Assembly (NCBI GenBank): GCA_001914405.1
Contig: MSDW01000001.1
Span: forward strand, 558,001-622,000
Reading direction: 5' to 3'
DNA from: Candidatus Methanohalarchaeum thermophilum
Lineage (GTDB): Archaea; Halobacteriota; Methanonatronarchaeia; Methanonatronarchaeales; Methanonatronarchaeaceae
DNA: 64,000 nt
This document shows, piece after piece, positions 17,688 to 28,007 of the stretch; the first letter of the stretch is position 1; each line of letters opens with the position of its first letter. The position numbers and the translations under genes were made by a program. The notes beneath the pieces were generated by a model that had not been told where the DNA came from, ran no database searches, and saw nothing but the letters and a program-made list of their open reading frames with translations.

Positions 17688-18956
17688 ATGACCATACTGG
17701 AAGATGCCAAAACTGGCTTATCAAAAGAAATAAAGAAAGCAGCTGATAAAGAAGACTTAAGACCAGAAAAAGTGAGCAAGTTAATTTCAAAAGGCAAATT
17801 AGTTATACCACATAACAATAGAGGCAATTCTGATATAGTTCCAGTAGGACAGGGAGCTTCTACAAAAGTAAACGCAAATATAGGATCATCTCCAGAAAAT
17901 GTTAGCCTCGAAAAAGAGATCAGAAAAGCAAGAATTGCAGATGAATATTCAGATACATTAATGGATTTATCTACAGGCGGAAACCTAGATAGCATCCGGG
18001 AAAATATACTAAATAATGTAAATATACCAGTGGGAACGGTACCCATCTATCAAGCGGTAAAAGAGATTGAAAGACCAGAGTATATGAAAAAAGAAGACAT
18101 CTTCAAAGTAATTGAAAAACATGCCAGAGATGGAGTAGATTTTGTTACTCTACATTCAGCTATCACGATGAATGTACTTGAAAATCTCAATGAAGAAGAT
18201 AGGGTAATGGACATTGTTAGTCGAGGAGGAGCAATAATGGCTGCTTGGATGATTAGAAATAATAAAGAAAATCCATTATACTCGGAATTCGATAAAATAC
18301 TTGAAATAGCACATGAATACGATCTAACTATATCTATTGGGGATTCACTGAGAAGCGGATGTATAAGAGATGCTAACGATAGGTTAATGATCCAGGAATA
18401 CCTAGAAATAGGTAGATTAGTCCAGAAATCAAGAAAAAAAGGAGTACAGACAATAGTGGAAGGACCCGGCCATATTCCAATAGATAAAATTAGAACAAAT
18501 ATTAAATTAATAAAAGAAGCCACAGATGAGGCTCCTCTTTATGTACTAGGTCCATTAGTAAGTGACAGAGGAGTAGGATATGACCACATAACTTCAGCAA
18601 TAGGAAGTGCAATAGCAGGATATCATGGCGCTGATTTTCTCTGCTATGTAACTCCAAAAGAACATTTGTCTATACCCGCTCCAGAAGATGTTAAGAAAGG
18701 AATAATAGCCTCCAAGATCTCTGCAGATGCAATAGATCTAGCAAACCGAAATGAGAATTCTAAAGAAAAAAACCAAAAAATGGCAAAAGCTAGAAATAAC
18801 CTAAACTGGGAGAAACAATTTGACCTAGCAATACTAGACCAAGAAGAACTTGGAAAAAAATTAGAAGAAGATAAAGTCTGTAAATCAGAATACTGTTCGA
18901 TGTGTGGAAATTTCTGTTCCCTAAAACTAACCGAAGAATATCTAGAAGATCTCTAA
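17688..18956 (+). CDS. thiC: Phosphomethylpyrimidine synthase ThiC
   Basis: A 422-residue protein, normal for the archaeal/short ThiC. Recognisable blocks are GSSPENVSLEKEIRKA, the DFVTLHSAI and RGGAIMAAWM segments, VEGPGHIPIDKI and the C-terminal CKSEYCSMCGNFC (CxxCxxxxC) that holds the radical SAM 4Fe-4S cluster. It converts aminoimidazole ribotide to HMP-P for thiamine. The ATG at 17688 is preceded by an AT-rich box (AAGTATTTTTTA) about 25 bases upstream, suggesting a nearly leaderless transcript. There is no room for a TPP riboswitch in the 46-bp divergent spacer. Confidence 0.95.
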   Translation: MTILEDAKTGLSKEIKKAADKEDLRPEKVSKLISKGKLVIPHNNRGNSDIVPVGQGASTKVNANIGSSPENVSLEKEIRKARIADEYSDTLMDLSTGGNLDSIRENILNNVNIPVGTVPIYQAVKEIERPEYMKKEDIFKVIEKHARDGVDFVTLHSAITMNVLENLNEEDRVMDIVSRGGAIMAAWMIRNNKENPLYSEFDKILEIAHEYDLTISIGDSLRSGCIRDANDRLMIQEYLEIGRLVQKSRKKGVQTIVEGPGHIPIDKIRTNIKLIKEATDEAPLYVLGPLVSDRGVGYDHITSAIGSAIAGYHGADFLCYVTPKEHLSIPAPEDVKKGIIASKISADAIDLANRNENSKEKNQKMAKARNNLNWEKQFDLAILDQEELGKKLEEDKVCKSEYCSMCGNFCSLKLTEEYLEDL

Positions 18957-19009
18957 TTCCCTCATCTTTATCCGAGACCACATTACTAGAATACCATAAA
19001 CCTAAGTGA

Positions 19010-19399
19010 TTAATTCCTTAAAATCTTTTTCGCAAGTAATGCTGCATTATCAGCTCTTCCAATTCCAACACAAGCTACTGGAACTCCTTTAGGCATTTGT
19101 ACTATACTTAATAAAGAATCTAACCCACCTAGTTTAGCATCAACAGGTACTCCAATCACTGGTTTACTCGTATTTGACGCAATAGAACCAGGTAAAGCAG
19201 CTGATAAACCTGCTATTCCGATAAATACATCTGCTTCAGTTTCTTCAACGAAATCTACAAGTTTTTCAGGATCTCTATGAGCTGAGATAACCTTTTTAAC
19301 ATAATCTATATTCTCCGAGTCCAGAACCTCAAAAGCCTTTTCTGCAACAGGCATATCAGAATCAGAACCCAAAACAACCGCTACATCAGTCATAATCAT
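19010..19399 (-). CDS. purE: 5-(carboxyamino)imidazole ribonucleotide mutase PurE
   Basis: A 129-residue protein, short as in class I-like archaeal PurE. Motifs are [28 protein letters not shown] (catalytic His) and [13 protein letters not shown]. It rearranges N5-CAIR to CAIR (or carboxylates AIR) in purine synthesis. The ATG at 19399 is chosen because AGGT lies five bases upstream; another ATG six bases on is possible. It converges with thiC; AIR is a substrate of both pathways. A distant relative, larB, is at 45 kb. Confidence 0.92.
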   Translation of the reverse strand: MIMTDVAVVLGSDSDMPVAEKAFEVLDSENIDYVKKVISAHRDPEKLVDFVEETEADVFIGIAGLSAALPGSIASNTSKPVIGVPVDAKLGGLDSLLSIVQMPKGVPVACVGIGRADNAALLAKKILRN

Positions 19400-19527
19400 C
19401 AACTACCTTATTTTATGAACTTGAAGGACTATAACCTTAACTCACTCCTCGATTTAACTAAAAAATAAATCGACACTTAAAAAATTAAATATAAATTAAA
19501 GGAAAAAAGTAGATAATGGTTGCATAA

Positions 19528-20035
19528 GTGAAGTGGCTCTTACTTTACTCATGTTTATTTGTGGGCCGTAGGTTTTCCGATGTATCCTACTTATCTTGAG
19601 AGGAGTTTTACTTTTATATTAGGGGCTTCTTTTTCAGCACCCTAAAGTCAACATCGGAGAACTATTTTCTTCCTGAGAGAAGACTTAGATCTAGGCGCAA
19701 AGTAAAATATCTATAGTATTTACTATAGATATAAGTGAGGCGGAGAACCCTTTAGCTTTGCCGTTGGGGTGAATACCATAACTTTTATGTTGTGGGAGTG
19801 ACGGCTTTGTATAACTCCTAAAGGAACTCTCCTTTGGGTGATTGGTCTCTGTCTGTACTGTTTCCCAAGAACCTTTAACTCTTTTAGGGGGGAGTTGAGG
19901 GTGACCGGTAGCGGGTTTCTGTGAACGGGCCGACCCTCAGTCCTTGTACACCGCTTGAGGGTATTATACTGGGGTGTGCAGGAGGTTTTAATTAATCTTT
20001 GGGAACCTCCTTGGCTCTGCCGAGAGGTAGTTCAC
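19528..20035 (+). mobile_element. 508-bp gene-less structured element, family 3
   Basis: It starts with GTGAAGTGG and ends with GAGAGGTAGTTCAC, matching family ends. It is dense in potential stems. One is a perfect 12-bp hairpin at 19707-19732 (ATATCTATAGTA / TACTATAGATAT). Others are a CCATAAC/GTTGTGG hairpin near 19788-19806, a long-range pairing of CCGATGT (~19577) with ACATCGG (~19652), and a GGAGGTT/AACCTCC stem near 19981-20010. G+C is higher than in its surroundings. No ORF is supported. Likely a structured non-coding RNA between purE and an aminotransferase gene. Confidence 0.6.
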
Positions 20036-20093
20036 ACCATAGGATTTTTAGTTAATAACTTTAAACTTTTATTGTTTCTTTGGATGTGAAAAG

Positions 20094-21616
<1,523 letters not shown>

Positions 21617-21629
21617 GGAGGAAGAAAAT

Positions 21630-22037
21630 ATGGAAATAAATCTAGGTTTAGTTGTTTCCGAATTTAATTACGATATCACCGAAAGCATGAGAAAATTAGC
21701 AAAAAGACACTCAGATTTCTTAGGAGCCAATGTTGCTGATGAAGTTTTTGTGCCAGGGGTATTTGATATGCCGTTAGCCATAAGGAAGCTCCTTAAAAAA
21801 GATAACATCGATGCTGTTGTAGCAATAGGATGCATAATAGAAGGACAAACCGAACATGACGAGGTAGTGGCTTCTCAATCCTCAAGAAAAATAACTGACT
21901 TATCACTAGAACATGGTAAGCCCGTGACATTAGGAATAAGTGGACCGGGTCAAACTAGGTTAGAAGCACAAGAAAGAGTGGATTATGCGAAAAGAGCTGT
22001 CGAAGCAGCAGTAAAAATGGCTAAAAAAGACCTATAG
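21630..22037 (+). CDS. ribH: 6,7-dimethyl-8-ribityllumazine synthase
   Basis: A 135-residue protein. The conserved lumazine synthase blocks are [28 protein letters not shown] and [17 protein letters not shown] (the catalytic His is in the EHDEV segment). It condenses the ribityl-aminouracil with 3,4-dihydroxy-2-butanone 4-phosphate. It lies downstream of ribC in one operon, and its 3' end overlaps the convergent ribL by 6 bases, so three flavin genes are adjacent. Confidence 0.95.
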   Translation: MEINLGLVVSEFNYDITESMRKLAKRHSDFLGANVADEVFVPGVFDMPLAIRKLLKKDNIDAVVAIGCIIEGQTEHDEVVASQSSRKITDLSLEHGKPVTLGISGPGQTRLEAQERVDYAKRAVEAAVKMAKKDL

Positions 22038-22421
22038 ATCTTTTATTTTTTCAATAATCTTGCTAGTGCTGCATAGCTCGCATTCCTTATATTTATTTAC
22101 TCGTTTAACTTCTACATCTAGTCCTCTTTCTCTTAATTTTTTACTAATTTCGTTCCCCCTCCAATCCTGATCTGGTCCTAATGCAATAAGATCAGGTTTA
22201 AATTTAGCAACTGGATCCATCATGCTCTCTTCGCTACCAAGTTCTGCTTTATCAACTGGCTTGAGTGAACTAATAACCTTCAATCGTTGTTCTTCAGGTA
22301 CTATGGGATTAGATAAGCTATCTCGGGCTAATATAACGATCAATTCATCTCCCCAGCTTTTCGCCTCTTCTAGATAAAAAATATGGCCAGGATGCAGTAT
22401 GTCAAAAGTTCCGGTTGCCAT
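22032..22421 (-). CDS. ribL: FAD synthase (archaeal cytidylyltransferase type)
   Basis: A 129-residue nucleotidyltransferase. [20 protein letters not shown] carries the HxGH motif, and a later [13 protein letters not shown] segment holds the paired cysteines and S/T motif typical of archaeal RibL. RibL adenylylates FMN to FAD. The start is ATG 22421, which overlaps the upstream JAMM stop (TAATG); the longer frame would overlap that gene by 28 bases. Flavin genes therefore converge here from both strands. Confidence 0.92.
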   Translation of the reverse strand: MATGTFDILHPGHIFYLEEAKSWGDELIVILARDSLSNPIVPEEQRLKVISSLKPVDKAELGSEESMMDPVAKFKPDLIALGPDQDWRGNEISKKLRERGLDVEVKRVNKYKECELCSTSKIIEKIKDL

Positions 22422-22855
22422 TACTCTTCTATGTTCTCTTTCAGCCATTTTATCTCTTCACTCCAAGTGTCGTCTTCATCTCCTTCAACAACCTTTAAGC
22501 TTATCTCTTTTGCCTGTTTATCGTAAAAACTCCAGTCACCCCATTTAAAGGGAGAGCCAGTAATTATATGTATTTTCCCATTCTTAGAAAACATCTGCTT
22601 ATCTGCTTCTGAAGGTCTTGTGTTCCCAGAAGGATGGCTATGTACGGACCCTATAACATTCATACCTACTGGTAACATATCCAATCTCATTATCGCATTA
22701 ACCTCTGAAGTAAATGTCCCAGGAACTAGAATAACATCAGAAATAACCTTATCTTTTGTAGTTAGGAGTCCCACCATTTCTTTAGGATACGCAGATTTAC
22801 CTATCTCTAAAATAAATTCAAGAGTACCTTTTTCGATTTCAATATTTTTATTCAT
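22421..22855 (-). CDS. JAMM/MPN-domain metalloprotease-like protein
   Basis: A 144-residue single-domain protein. The zinc site is complete: Glu in YPKEMVGLL and the motif SVHSHPSGNTRPSEAD (HxH...D with the conserved Ser). Archaeal JAMM proteins (JAMM1-type) remove ubiquitin-like SAMP proteins from targets. That role is inferred from the family, not from local context. It overlaps pyrF by 8 bases and ribL by one, so pyrF-JAMM-ribL is a minus-strand operon. Confidence 0.88.
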   Translation of the reverse strand: MNKNIEIEKGTLEFILEIGKSAYPKEMVGLLTTKDKVISDVILVPGTFTSEVNAIMRLDMLPVGMNVIGSVHSHPSGNTRPSEADKQMFSKNGKIHIITGSPFKWGDWSFYDKQAKEISLKVVEGDEDDTWSEEIKWLKENIEE

Positions 22856-23504
22856 TACTATAATACATTTTGATATTATCTCTTATCTTTTTAGCGGATT
22901 TAACTGGATCCGTTGAATCATATATGCTTCTTCCTACGATTATATAATCTGCTCCAGCAGAGATAGCTTTTTTGCCTTTCCCTCCCTGTGCGCCAATTCC
23001 CGGTGAAAGAATTTTAGTATCAATCTTGTTTTTTATCATCTCTATTTTATCAGGTTGATTCCCAGGAGCTATTACTCCATCAATATCAGCTTTTTTAGAA
23101 ATTTCACATAACTTTGGTAAACTAGAATCCATGACATCCTCTGAACCAGGATGAGACATGTTTACTACGCTATACACCTCCCCATCAAATTCACTTGCAG
23201 TCTTTGTACAGCTTTTTAAGCTTTCTTCTCCTGTAAATGCATGACAGATAACTGCTGACGCTCCTTTATTAAATGCAATTTTACTGATCCTAGAATTGAT
23301 ATGAGGTACATCAGCTAGCTTAAAATCAGCTATTACATCTGTAATATCCGATAAATCACTAATTATCTCAGCTCCAGTAGATAAAACAAGAGGATAATTA
23401 ACTTTTACTGCATCAATGTAATCAGAAATTTTCCTGGTTAGATTTAAGGTCTTTCTTCTTTCTTTTAGATCTGCAGCAAATATTAAACCGTTTTGTTTTT
23501 GCAT
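22848..23504 (-). CDS. pyrF: Orotidine 5'-phosphate decarboxylase
   Basis: A 218-residue TIM-barrel protein. The catalytic DxKxxD motif is DFKLADVPH near residue 60. An N-terminal FAADL and a C-terminal LSPGIGAQGGKGKKA (phosphate-binding) and YIIVGRSIY complete the family pattern. It makes UMP in pyrimidine synthesis. It is first in a run with the JAMM and ribL genes. Confidence 0.95.
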   Translation of the reverse strand: MQKQNGLIFAADLKERRKTLNLTRKISDYIDAVKVNYPLVLSTGAEIISDLSDITDVIADFKLADVPHINSRISKIAFNKGASAVICHAFTGEESLKSCTKTASEFDGEVYSVVNMSHPGSEDVMDSSLPKLCEISKKADIDGVIAPGNQPDKIEMIKNKIDTKILSPGIGAQGGKGKKAISAGADYIIVGRSIYDSTDPVKSAKKIRDNIKMYYSNE

Positions 23505-23939
23505 TGCCTCTAAAATTTACTTCTCAAAAAATTTAAGTTTTCTCCTCTTATCTTAAGGATCAAATATGGTTCTATTTCTAGGGACAAGGATACATTAAAC
23601 CGAAACATTTTAATGGTTAAAGTATTGATTTATGACTAAAAGACAGTTAGTTGGCTTGTCTACCTTCTATATGCTATAAGTCAATCCTAATCCTCAAGAA
23701 AGGTAGCTAAATATACTGGAACCCAATATTAAGAGATGGTTAGGAGAGGTCTCAGGGTTCTGTAGGAAAAGGGTATTACTAGCATAGAATATATCTACCA
23801 TGGTGAATAAAAGGAACCATAATGAGTTAATAGGTATATCTGTATAGGGCTGCTCTAATCTAAAACTGCTTACGGAACGAAATGTTCCGGTATTAGATTG
23901 GTTTTATAAAAAATTGGAATGGAAAACTAAGTGGTGTTA
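23505..23939. other. Intergenic region without a recognised gene
   Basis: AT-rich, with no ORF that I believe. An inverted repeat-like CTTACGGAACGAAATGTTCCG segment (near 23869) could form a hairpin. Nothing else stands out. Confidence 0.4.
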
Positions 23940-24061
23940 GTGAAGTGACCTCTATCTGAATCAAGGATTTAGGAGGGGTCTTCTCAACCACTAAGATAAA
24001 ACTCCTAAGTGGAGAAGGATCATGTTGGGAAGCTTCTTCCTTTAGGAAGAGATCACTTCAC
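23940..24061. repeat. 122-bp palindromic element with GTGAAGTGA/TCACTTCAC ends
   Basis: The left half (23940-24001) is a solo hairpin read on the minus strand: trailer GTGAAGTGACC, stem, then the leader complement TTCTCAACCACTAAGATAAA. The right half is a plus-strand right end with the hairpin TTCTTCCTTTAGGAAGA and the trailer GATCACTTCAC. Together they make terminal inverted repeats. It sits 28 bases before mnhE. Confidence 0.65.
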
Positions 24062-24089
24062 AGAATTTCTCTAAGAGGAATAATAAACA

Positions 24090-24599
24090 ATGACGGAAAG
24101 AGGGATTTTAGATAAAAGATTTCTGTTCTCATTTCTCGTTTTTTTGGGATTCTGGTGTGTTTTATCCAATGTATTTGATATAGTGCATCTAGGAATAGGA
24201 TTTGTCTTTTCACTAGTATTAGCGTATATCACATCTCCATTTTTAATTAAAAGGGAATCAAGTTTTGCTAGTTTGCCAAGAGAAGCGATAAGATTCCTTT
24301 GGTATTTTTGGTGGCTTTTAATAAATATAGTTAAAGCAAATATAGATGTTGCAAAAATAGTGTTGAGTCCAAGTATTAGGATATCTCCAAGGATAATCAG
24401 CTATGAATCTGACCTAGATAATGATATAGAAAAAACATTGTTTGGTAACTCTATAACTCTTACACCTGGTACTTTAACGGTAAATATAGAAGAAGACATC
24501 TTTTTTGTACATTGCCTAGCCGAAAGACATGGTGAAGAGATAAAGAAAGGTGAGATGGAAAAAAGAATTATAGATATAGATATAGGTGAGGAGAATTGA
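24090..24599 (+). CDS. mnhE: Mrp-type antiporter subunit MnhE
   Basis: A 169-residue membrane protein. Three hydrophobic segments lie in residues 10-85, then a soluble tail. The diagnostic stretch is NSITLTPGTLTVNIEED, shared by MnhE/MrpE. It is the first gene of a ten-gene Na+(H+) antiporter operon in which most genes overlap by 1-4 bases or are separated by less than 10. MrpE supports assembly or activity of the complex. Confidence 0.92.
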   Translation: MTERGILDKRFLFSFLVFLGFWCVLSNVFDIVHLGIGFVFSLVLAYITSPFLIKRESSFASLPREAIRFLWYFWWLLINIVKANIDVAKIVLSPSIRISPRIISYESDLDNDIEKTLFGNSITLTPGTLTVNIEEDIFFVHCLAERHGEEIKKGEMEKRIIDIDIGEEN

Positions 24600-24862
24600 T
24601 TGACCTAGCTTTTACGGTAGTTTCTATTTTTCTAATGTCAACAACTCTTCTAGTTATATATAGAGCAATAATTGGTCCAACCTTTTCTGATAGGTTGGTT
24701 GCTGTCAACATGGTTGGGACAACAACTCTGGTTGTTTTAGTTCTTATAGGTTATATATATCATCAGCCTATATTTGTCGATATCTCTCTAACTTACGCTT
24801 TGTTGAATTTTATAGTAATTTTAGCAGTTGGAGTATATCTAGAGGAGGGAAAAATATTTTAA
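24596..24862 (+). CDS. mnhF: Mrp-type antiporter subunit MnhF
   Basis: An 88-residue protein with three transmembrane helices. The motif YRAIIGPTFSDRLVAVNMVG is the MrpF signature, with the conserved Pro and Asp between helices 1 and 2. It starts with TTG, overlapping the mnhE stop by 4 bases; AGGTGAGGAG lies just upstream. Confidence 0.92.
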   Translation: MIDLAFTVVSIFLMSTTLLVIYRAIIGPTFSDRLVAVNMVGTTTLVVLVLIGYIYHQPIFVDISLTYALLNFIVILAVGVYLEEGKIF

Positions 24863-25218
24863 CTATTTTTAGAAACCTATTAGTTATTATATTGCTGATT
24901 ATAGGATCATTCTTTTTCTTAGTTGGATTTATCGGTTTAAATAGGTTTCCAGATGTTTTTAGCAGGCTGCATGCAACCACCAAATGTGATACTCTTGGAA
25001 GTGGTTCAATTTTACTGAGTGTTATTATATACGAAGGACTAAACTTCAAGTCGGCTAAAATACTATTAATTATAGTTTTCCTGTTTCTGGCTAATCCAAC
25101 TACATCCCATATAATTGCTAGAGGCACATATAAATCAAAACAAAAGGGATTAAAAGATATAGACTTTGATGAATACAAAAAATATCTTAAAGGAAATAGG
25201 GAGGAGGACGAGGATTGA
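24856..25218 (+). CDS. mnhG: Mrp-type antiporter subunit MnhG
   Basis: About 120 residues. The pattern is GSFFFLVGFIGLNRFPDVFS followed by RLHATTKCDTLG, diagnostic of MrpG. The first ATG/GTG/TTG in frame (TTG 24892) would cut into the first membrane helix and has no ribosome site. The perfect GAGGAGGG at 24842-24849 points to ATT at 24856, overlapping the mnhF stop, so I annotate an AUU start. The C-terminal tail is charged (KGNREEDED). Confidence 0.88.
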   Translation: MLTIFRNLLVIILLIIGSFFFLVGFIGLNRFPDVFSRLHATTKCDTLGSGSILLSVIIYEGLNFKSAKILLIIVFLFLANPTTSHIIARGTYKSKQKGLKDIDFDEYKKYLKGNREEDED

Positions 25219-25457
25219 TCTGGGTATTAGATATTTTATTACTAATTTTGCTTCCATTAACGGCAATAGTTGTAGTACGATCTCGTGATTTAATGGTTGC
25301 TGCAATAGTTTATTCTATATATAGTTTCGATATGGCTATAATTTATACTCAGTTAAATGCTCCTGATGTAGGTTTAGCAGAAGCAGCTGTAGGAGCCGGA
25401 GCTACTACAATTTTATTTCTTATAGCTATAACTAAAACTGAGAGGATGGAAGAATGA
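25215..25457 (+). CDS. DUF4040/MbhD-like antiporter subunit
   Basis: An 80-residue protein with about three transmembrane helices and the family pattern MVAAIVYSIYSFDMAIIYTQ and PDVGLAEAAVGAGATTI. It corresponds to part of the C-terminal region of bacterial MrpA, which in archaea is split into small subunits named after Mbh hydrogenase (MbhD). TTG start with GGAGGACGAGG upstream. It overlaps mnhG and the next gene by 4 bases each. Confidence 0.85.
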   Translation: MIWVLDILLLILLPLTAIVVVRSRDLMVAAIVYSIYSFDMAIIYTQLNAPDVGLAEAAVGAGATTILFLIAITKTERMEE

Positions 25458-25723
25458 ATAAATTGGCTCCAACTTTTGTGGTATTAGTTATCGGATTGAT
25501 TATGGCTATAGCAGTAGGAGATATGCCACCATTTGGAGCACTAAACAGTCCGGCCTCGAGTTATCTTTCTCCTTATTATATTAAAGAGGCCTATGATGTA
25601 GCAGGAGTTCATAACATTGTAACTGCAGTTTTAGCGTATTGGAGAGGATATGATACATTTGGAGAAGTAACAGTTATATTTACCGCTGGAATCGCTGTTA
25701 TGGCTCTCTTAGGGAGGGAATAA
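25454..25723 (+). CDS. MbhE-like antiporter subunit
   Basis: An 89-residue protein with two hydrophobic segments separated by an extracellular-looking loop. It carries HNIVTAVLAYWRGYDTFGEV, the conserved block found at the C-terminal end of bacterial MrpA and in MbhE. It completes the split MrpA tail together with the preceding gene. Confidence 0.85.
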   Translation: MNKLAPTFVVLVIGLIMAIAVGDMPPFGALNSPASSYLSPYYIKEAYDVAGVHNIVTAVLAYWRGYDTFGEVTVIFTAGIAVMALLGRE

Positions 25724-25724
25724 A

Positions 25725-26156
25725 TTGCCAGCAGATAGATGGGAGGATGTAATTGCGCAGACCATAGCAAGATTACTTATACCTATGATTCTGTTATATG
25801 GAATTTATGTGATTTTTCACGGACATTTATCTCCAGGAGGAGGTTTTCAAGGAGGAGTTATTCTTGCTTCTAGTGTGATACTCTATTCTCTCGTACATGA
25901 ACTGGATCAGGCGACAAAATTCTTTAAGAAAAAGTTTAGAGTTATTTTAGAACCAATTGGTCCAATAATTTTCGCTTTTATCGGTTTATTGTGTATATTC
26001 TTTAGCGGTAATTTCATACAATACTCTAAGCTACCGTTTTTAGGTGATAAGGAAATGGCAGCTGTTTCCATAACTATAATAGAAGCTGGAATAGGTGTTA
26101 CTGTAATGGCAATGGTGATATCAATATTCTTCTCTTTGGGAGGACGGAATAGATGA
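25725..26156 (+). CDS. mnhB: Mrp-type antiporter subunit MnhB
   Basis: A 143-residue protein with four hydrophobic segments. The motif YVIFHGHLSPGGGFQGGVIL is the MrpB signature. TTG start, with GGGAGGGAATAAA directly upstream. Its stop overlaps mnhC by 4 bases. Confidence 0.92.
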   Translation: MPADRWEDVIAQTIARLLIPMILLYGIYVIFHGHLSPGGGFQGGVILASSVILYSLVHELDQATKFFKKKFRVILEPIGPIIFAFIGLLCIFFSGNFIQYSKLPFLGDKEMAAVSITIIEAGIGVTVMAMVISIFFSLGGRNR

Positions 26157-26518
26157 ACTTAAGTTTTTATCTACAGCATTATAACTACTGGATATGTGTT
26201 TCATTATTTATGATAGGTATTTACACTATGATAGCCAAGAAAAACATCATTAAGAAATTTATGGGGTTGAATATAGTTGATACTTCGATATTTTTGTTTT
26301 TTATCTCAATGGGGGATAAAAGAAATGCTGCAGCTCCAATATTGCATGCAGAAAATGAAATCATTGTAAATAATTATGTTAATCCTTTACCTTCAGTTAT
26401 AATATTAACAGCAATTGTTGTCGCTTTAGGATTAACTGCAACTGCTTTAAGTTTTGCCGTAAAAATATACGAAGAGTATGGAACACTTAATTCTGAAAAA
26501 ATAGAAAGGCTGTGGTAA
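26153..26518 (+). CDS. mnhC: Mrp-type antiporter subunit MnhC
   Basis: A 121-residue, three-helix protein homologous to NuoK/MrpC. A conserved Gly-rich first helix precedes a middle GLNIVDTSIFLFFISMG. The C-terminal half has PLPSVIILTAIVVALGLTA, the usual NuoK/MrpC third-helix pattern. It is followed directly by mnhD. Confidence 0.9.
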   Translation: MNLSFYLQHYNYWICVSLFMIGIYTMIAKKNIIKKFMGLNIVDTSIFLFFISMGDKRNAAAPILHAENEIIVNNYVNPLPSVIILTAIVVALGLTATALSFAVKIYEEYGTLNSEKIERLW

Positions 26519-26519
26519 T

Positions 26520-28007
26520 TTGTTTGGTTCTTCAGACCTTTTGATTTTAGTAGTTTTGGTTCCACTAATTACCGCTTATTTTTTGCCGCTTTGTGGTTAC
26601 ATTAGATCCAGTTTATGTAATCTAGTTTCAGTTTTTTCTTTATCGATTAGTTTAATTATCTCTCTGTATTTAGCCAAGATTGTTGTCTTGGAAGGAACTA
26701 TTCAGTATTTTACTACAGGTTTTCAGCCTCCTTTTGCTATAGAAATAAGAGCAGATCAATTAACGGTATTAATGGTTCTTGCTACGATTTTATTGAGTTT
26801 ATTAACTGTTATATATTCAAGATATTTTATAAGAGGAAGATTTACTGAAGAAAGAAAAGGACTCTATTATGCTCTTATATTGTTATTGGCTGGAGGATTA
26901 AATTGGTTCATAATAGCTGCAGATATATTTAATATGTTTGTTGGATTAGAAATTTTATCAATATCTTCTTATACTCTAATAGGTATCTCCCAAAAAAGAA
27001 AAGCCATAATATCAGGTTTCAAATACCTATTGATGGGGGCTATAGGTTCAAGCTTCACTCTCTTAGGAATTGGTTATTTGTACATAATGACTGGAACCTT
27101 AAATTTCAATGATCTAGCTTTAAGAATAATAGAACTAAATTTAATGCATTCAGAGGCTATTTTAGCTAGCCTAGCTTTTATAGTAACTGGATTAAGTATA
27201 AAATCGGCTATTTTTCCGTTACATGTCTGGATGCCAGATGCATATTCAGAAGCCTTAGTTCCTATATGCGCCCTATCCTCTGGTATAATAGTCGAAGCAG
27301 CAGTTTACATGCTAATAAGAATAATATATACAGTTTATGGAACTAAAATTATAATGGAAATAGTTCCAATAACGACTATCTTTCTATACATCTCAGGAAT
27401 AGCTATTATATTAGGTTCATTTTTCGCAATTTCTCAAACTAATATCAAAAGAATGTTAGCTTATTCAAGCGTCAGTCAAATGGGTTATATAATATTAGGA
27501 GTCGGTATATCCACTAAACTAGGGCTCTCCGCAGGTTTTCTTCACCTTTTTAATCACACTATAATGAAAGCATGCCTATTCTTTGCCGTCGGAGGAGTCG
27601 TCTATAGAAAAGGAATAACTGAGATCTATGAATTTAGAGGTATAGGAAAAAAAATGCCTTGGACAATGACTTTCTTCTCAATAGCGGCACTATCAATAAT
27701 AGGGGTACCACCAACAAATGGATTTGTGAGTAAATTTTTATTAGCATATGCATCATTAGATGCTGAAAAATGGTTCTTTGCTATAATCATACTTATAAGC
27801 TCACTATTAAACGCAGTATATTTCTTTAAAATAATTAACATATCATTCTTCTCCGGAAAAAAAGAAGAAGAAAAAGATATTAAAGAACCACCTAAAACTA
27901 TACTAATCCCTACCGGAATTCTGGCAATACTTTGCATAATAATAGGATTCGCATTTCCCATCCCTCTATCAATGATAGAAACAGCTATAAAATCCCTAAT
28001 AACCTAA
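26520..28007 (+). CDS. mnhD: Mrp-type antiporter subunit MnhD (NuoN/NuoM-like)
   Basis: A 495-residue protein with about 14 transmembrane helices, in the proton-conducting transporter family. The conserved acidic and basic channel residues are seen in FVGLEILSISSYTLIG (Glu) and GLSIKSAIFPLHVWMPDA (Lys, PLHxWLPDA-type motif). A further FLHLFNHTIMKACLFF holds His and Lys. It exchanges Na+ for H+ together with the larger subunits. TTG start, one base after the mnhC stop. Confidence 0.93.
   Translation: MFGSSDLLILVVLVPLITAYFLPLCGYIRSSLCNLVSVFSLSISLIISLYLAKIVVLEGTIQYFTTGFQPPFAIEIRADQLTVLMVLATILLSLLTVIYSRYFIRGRFTEERKGLYYALILLLAGGLNWFIIAADIFNMFVGLEILSISSYTLIGISQKRKAIISGFKYLLMGAIGSSFTLLGIGYLYIMTGTLNFNDLALRIIELNLMHSEAILASLAFIVTGLSIKSAIFPLHVWMPDAYSEALVPICALSSGIIVEAAVYMLIRIIYTVYGTKIIMEIVPITTIFLYISGIAIILGSFFAISQTNIKRMLAYSSVSQMGYIILGVGISTKLGLSAGFLHLFNHTIMKACLFFAVGGVVYRKGITEIYEFRGIGKKMPWTMTFFSIAALSIIGVPPTNGFVSKFLLAYASLDAEKWFFAIIILISSLLNAVYFFKIINISFFSGKKEEEKDIKEPPKTILIPTGILAILCIIIGFAFPIPLSMIETAIKSLIT

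Noticed and set aside
17695-18046. Long minus-strand extension of the MBL reading frame
   Set aside because: It runs through the coding part of thiC in the opposite frame and lacks homology to the MBL family.
19528-20035. RNase P RNA or SRP RNA
   Set aside because: Hallmark core motifs of either RNA were not found, and the ends match the mobile family.
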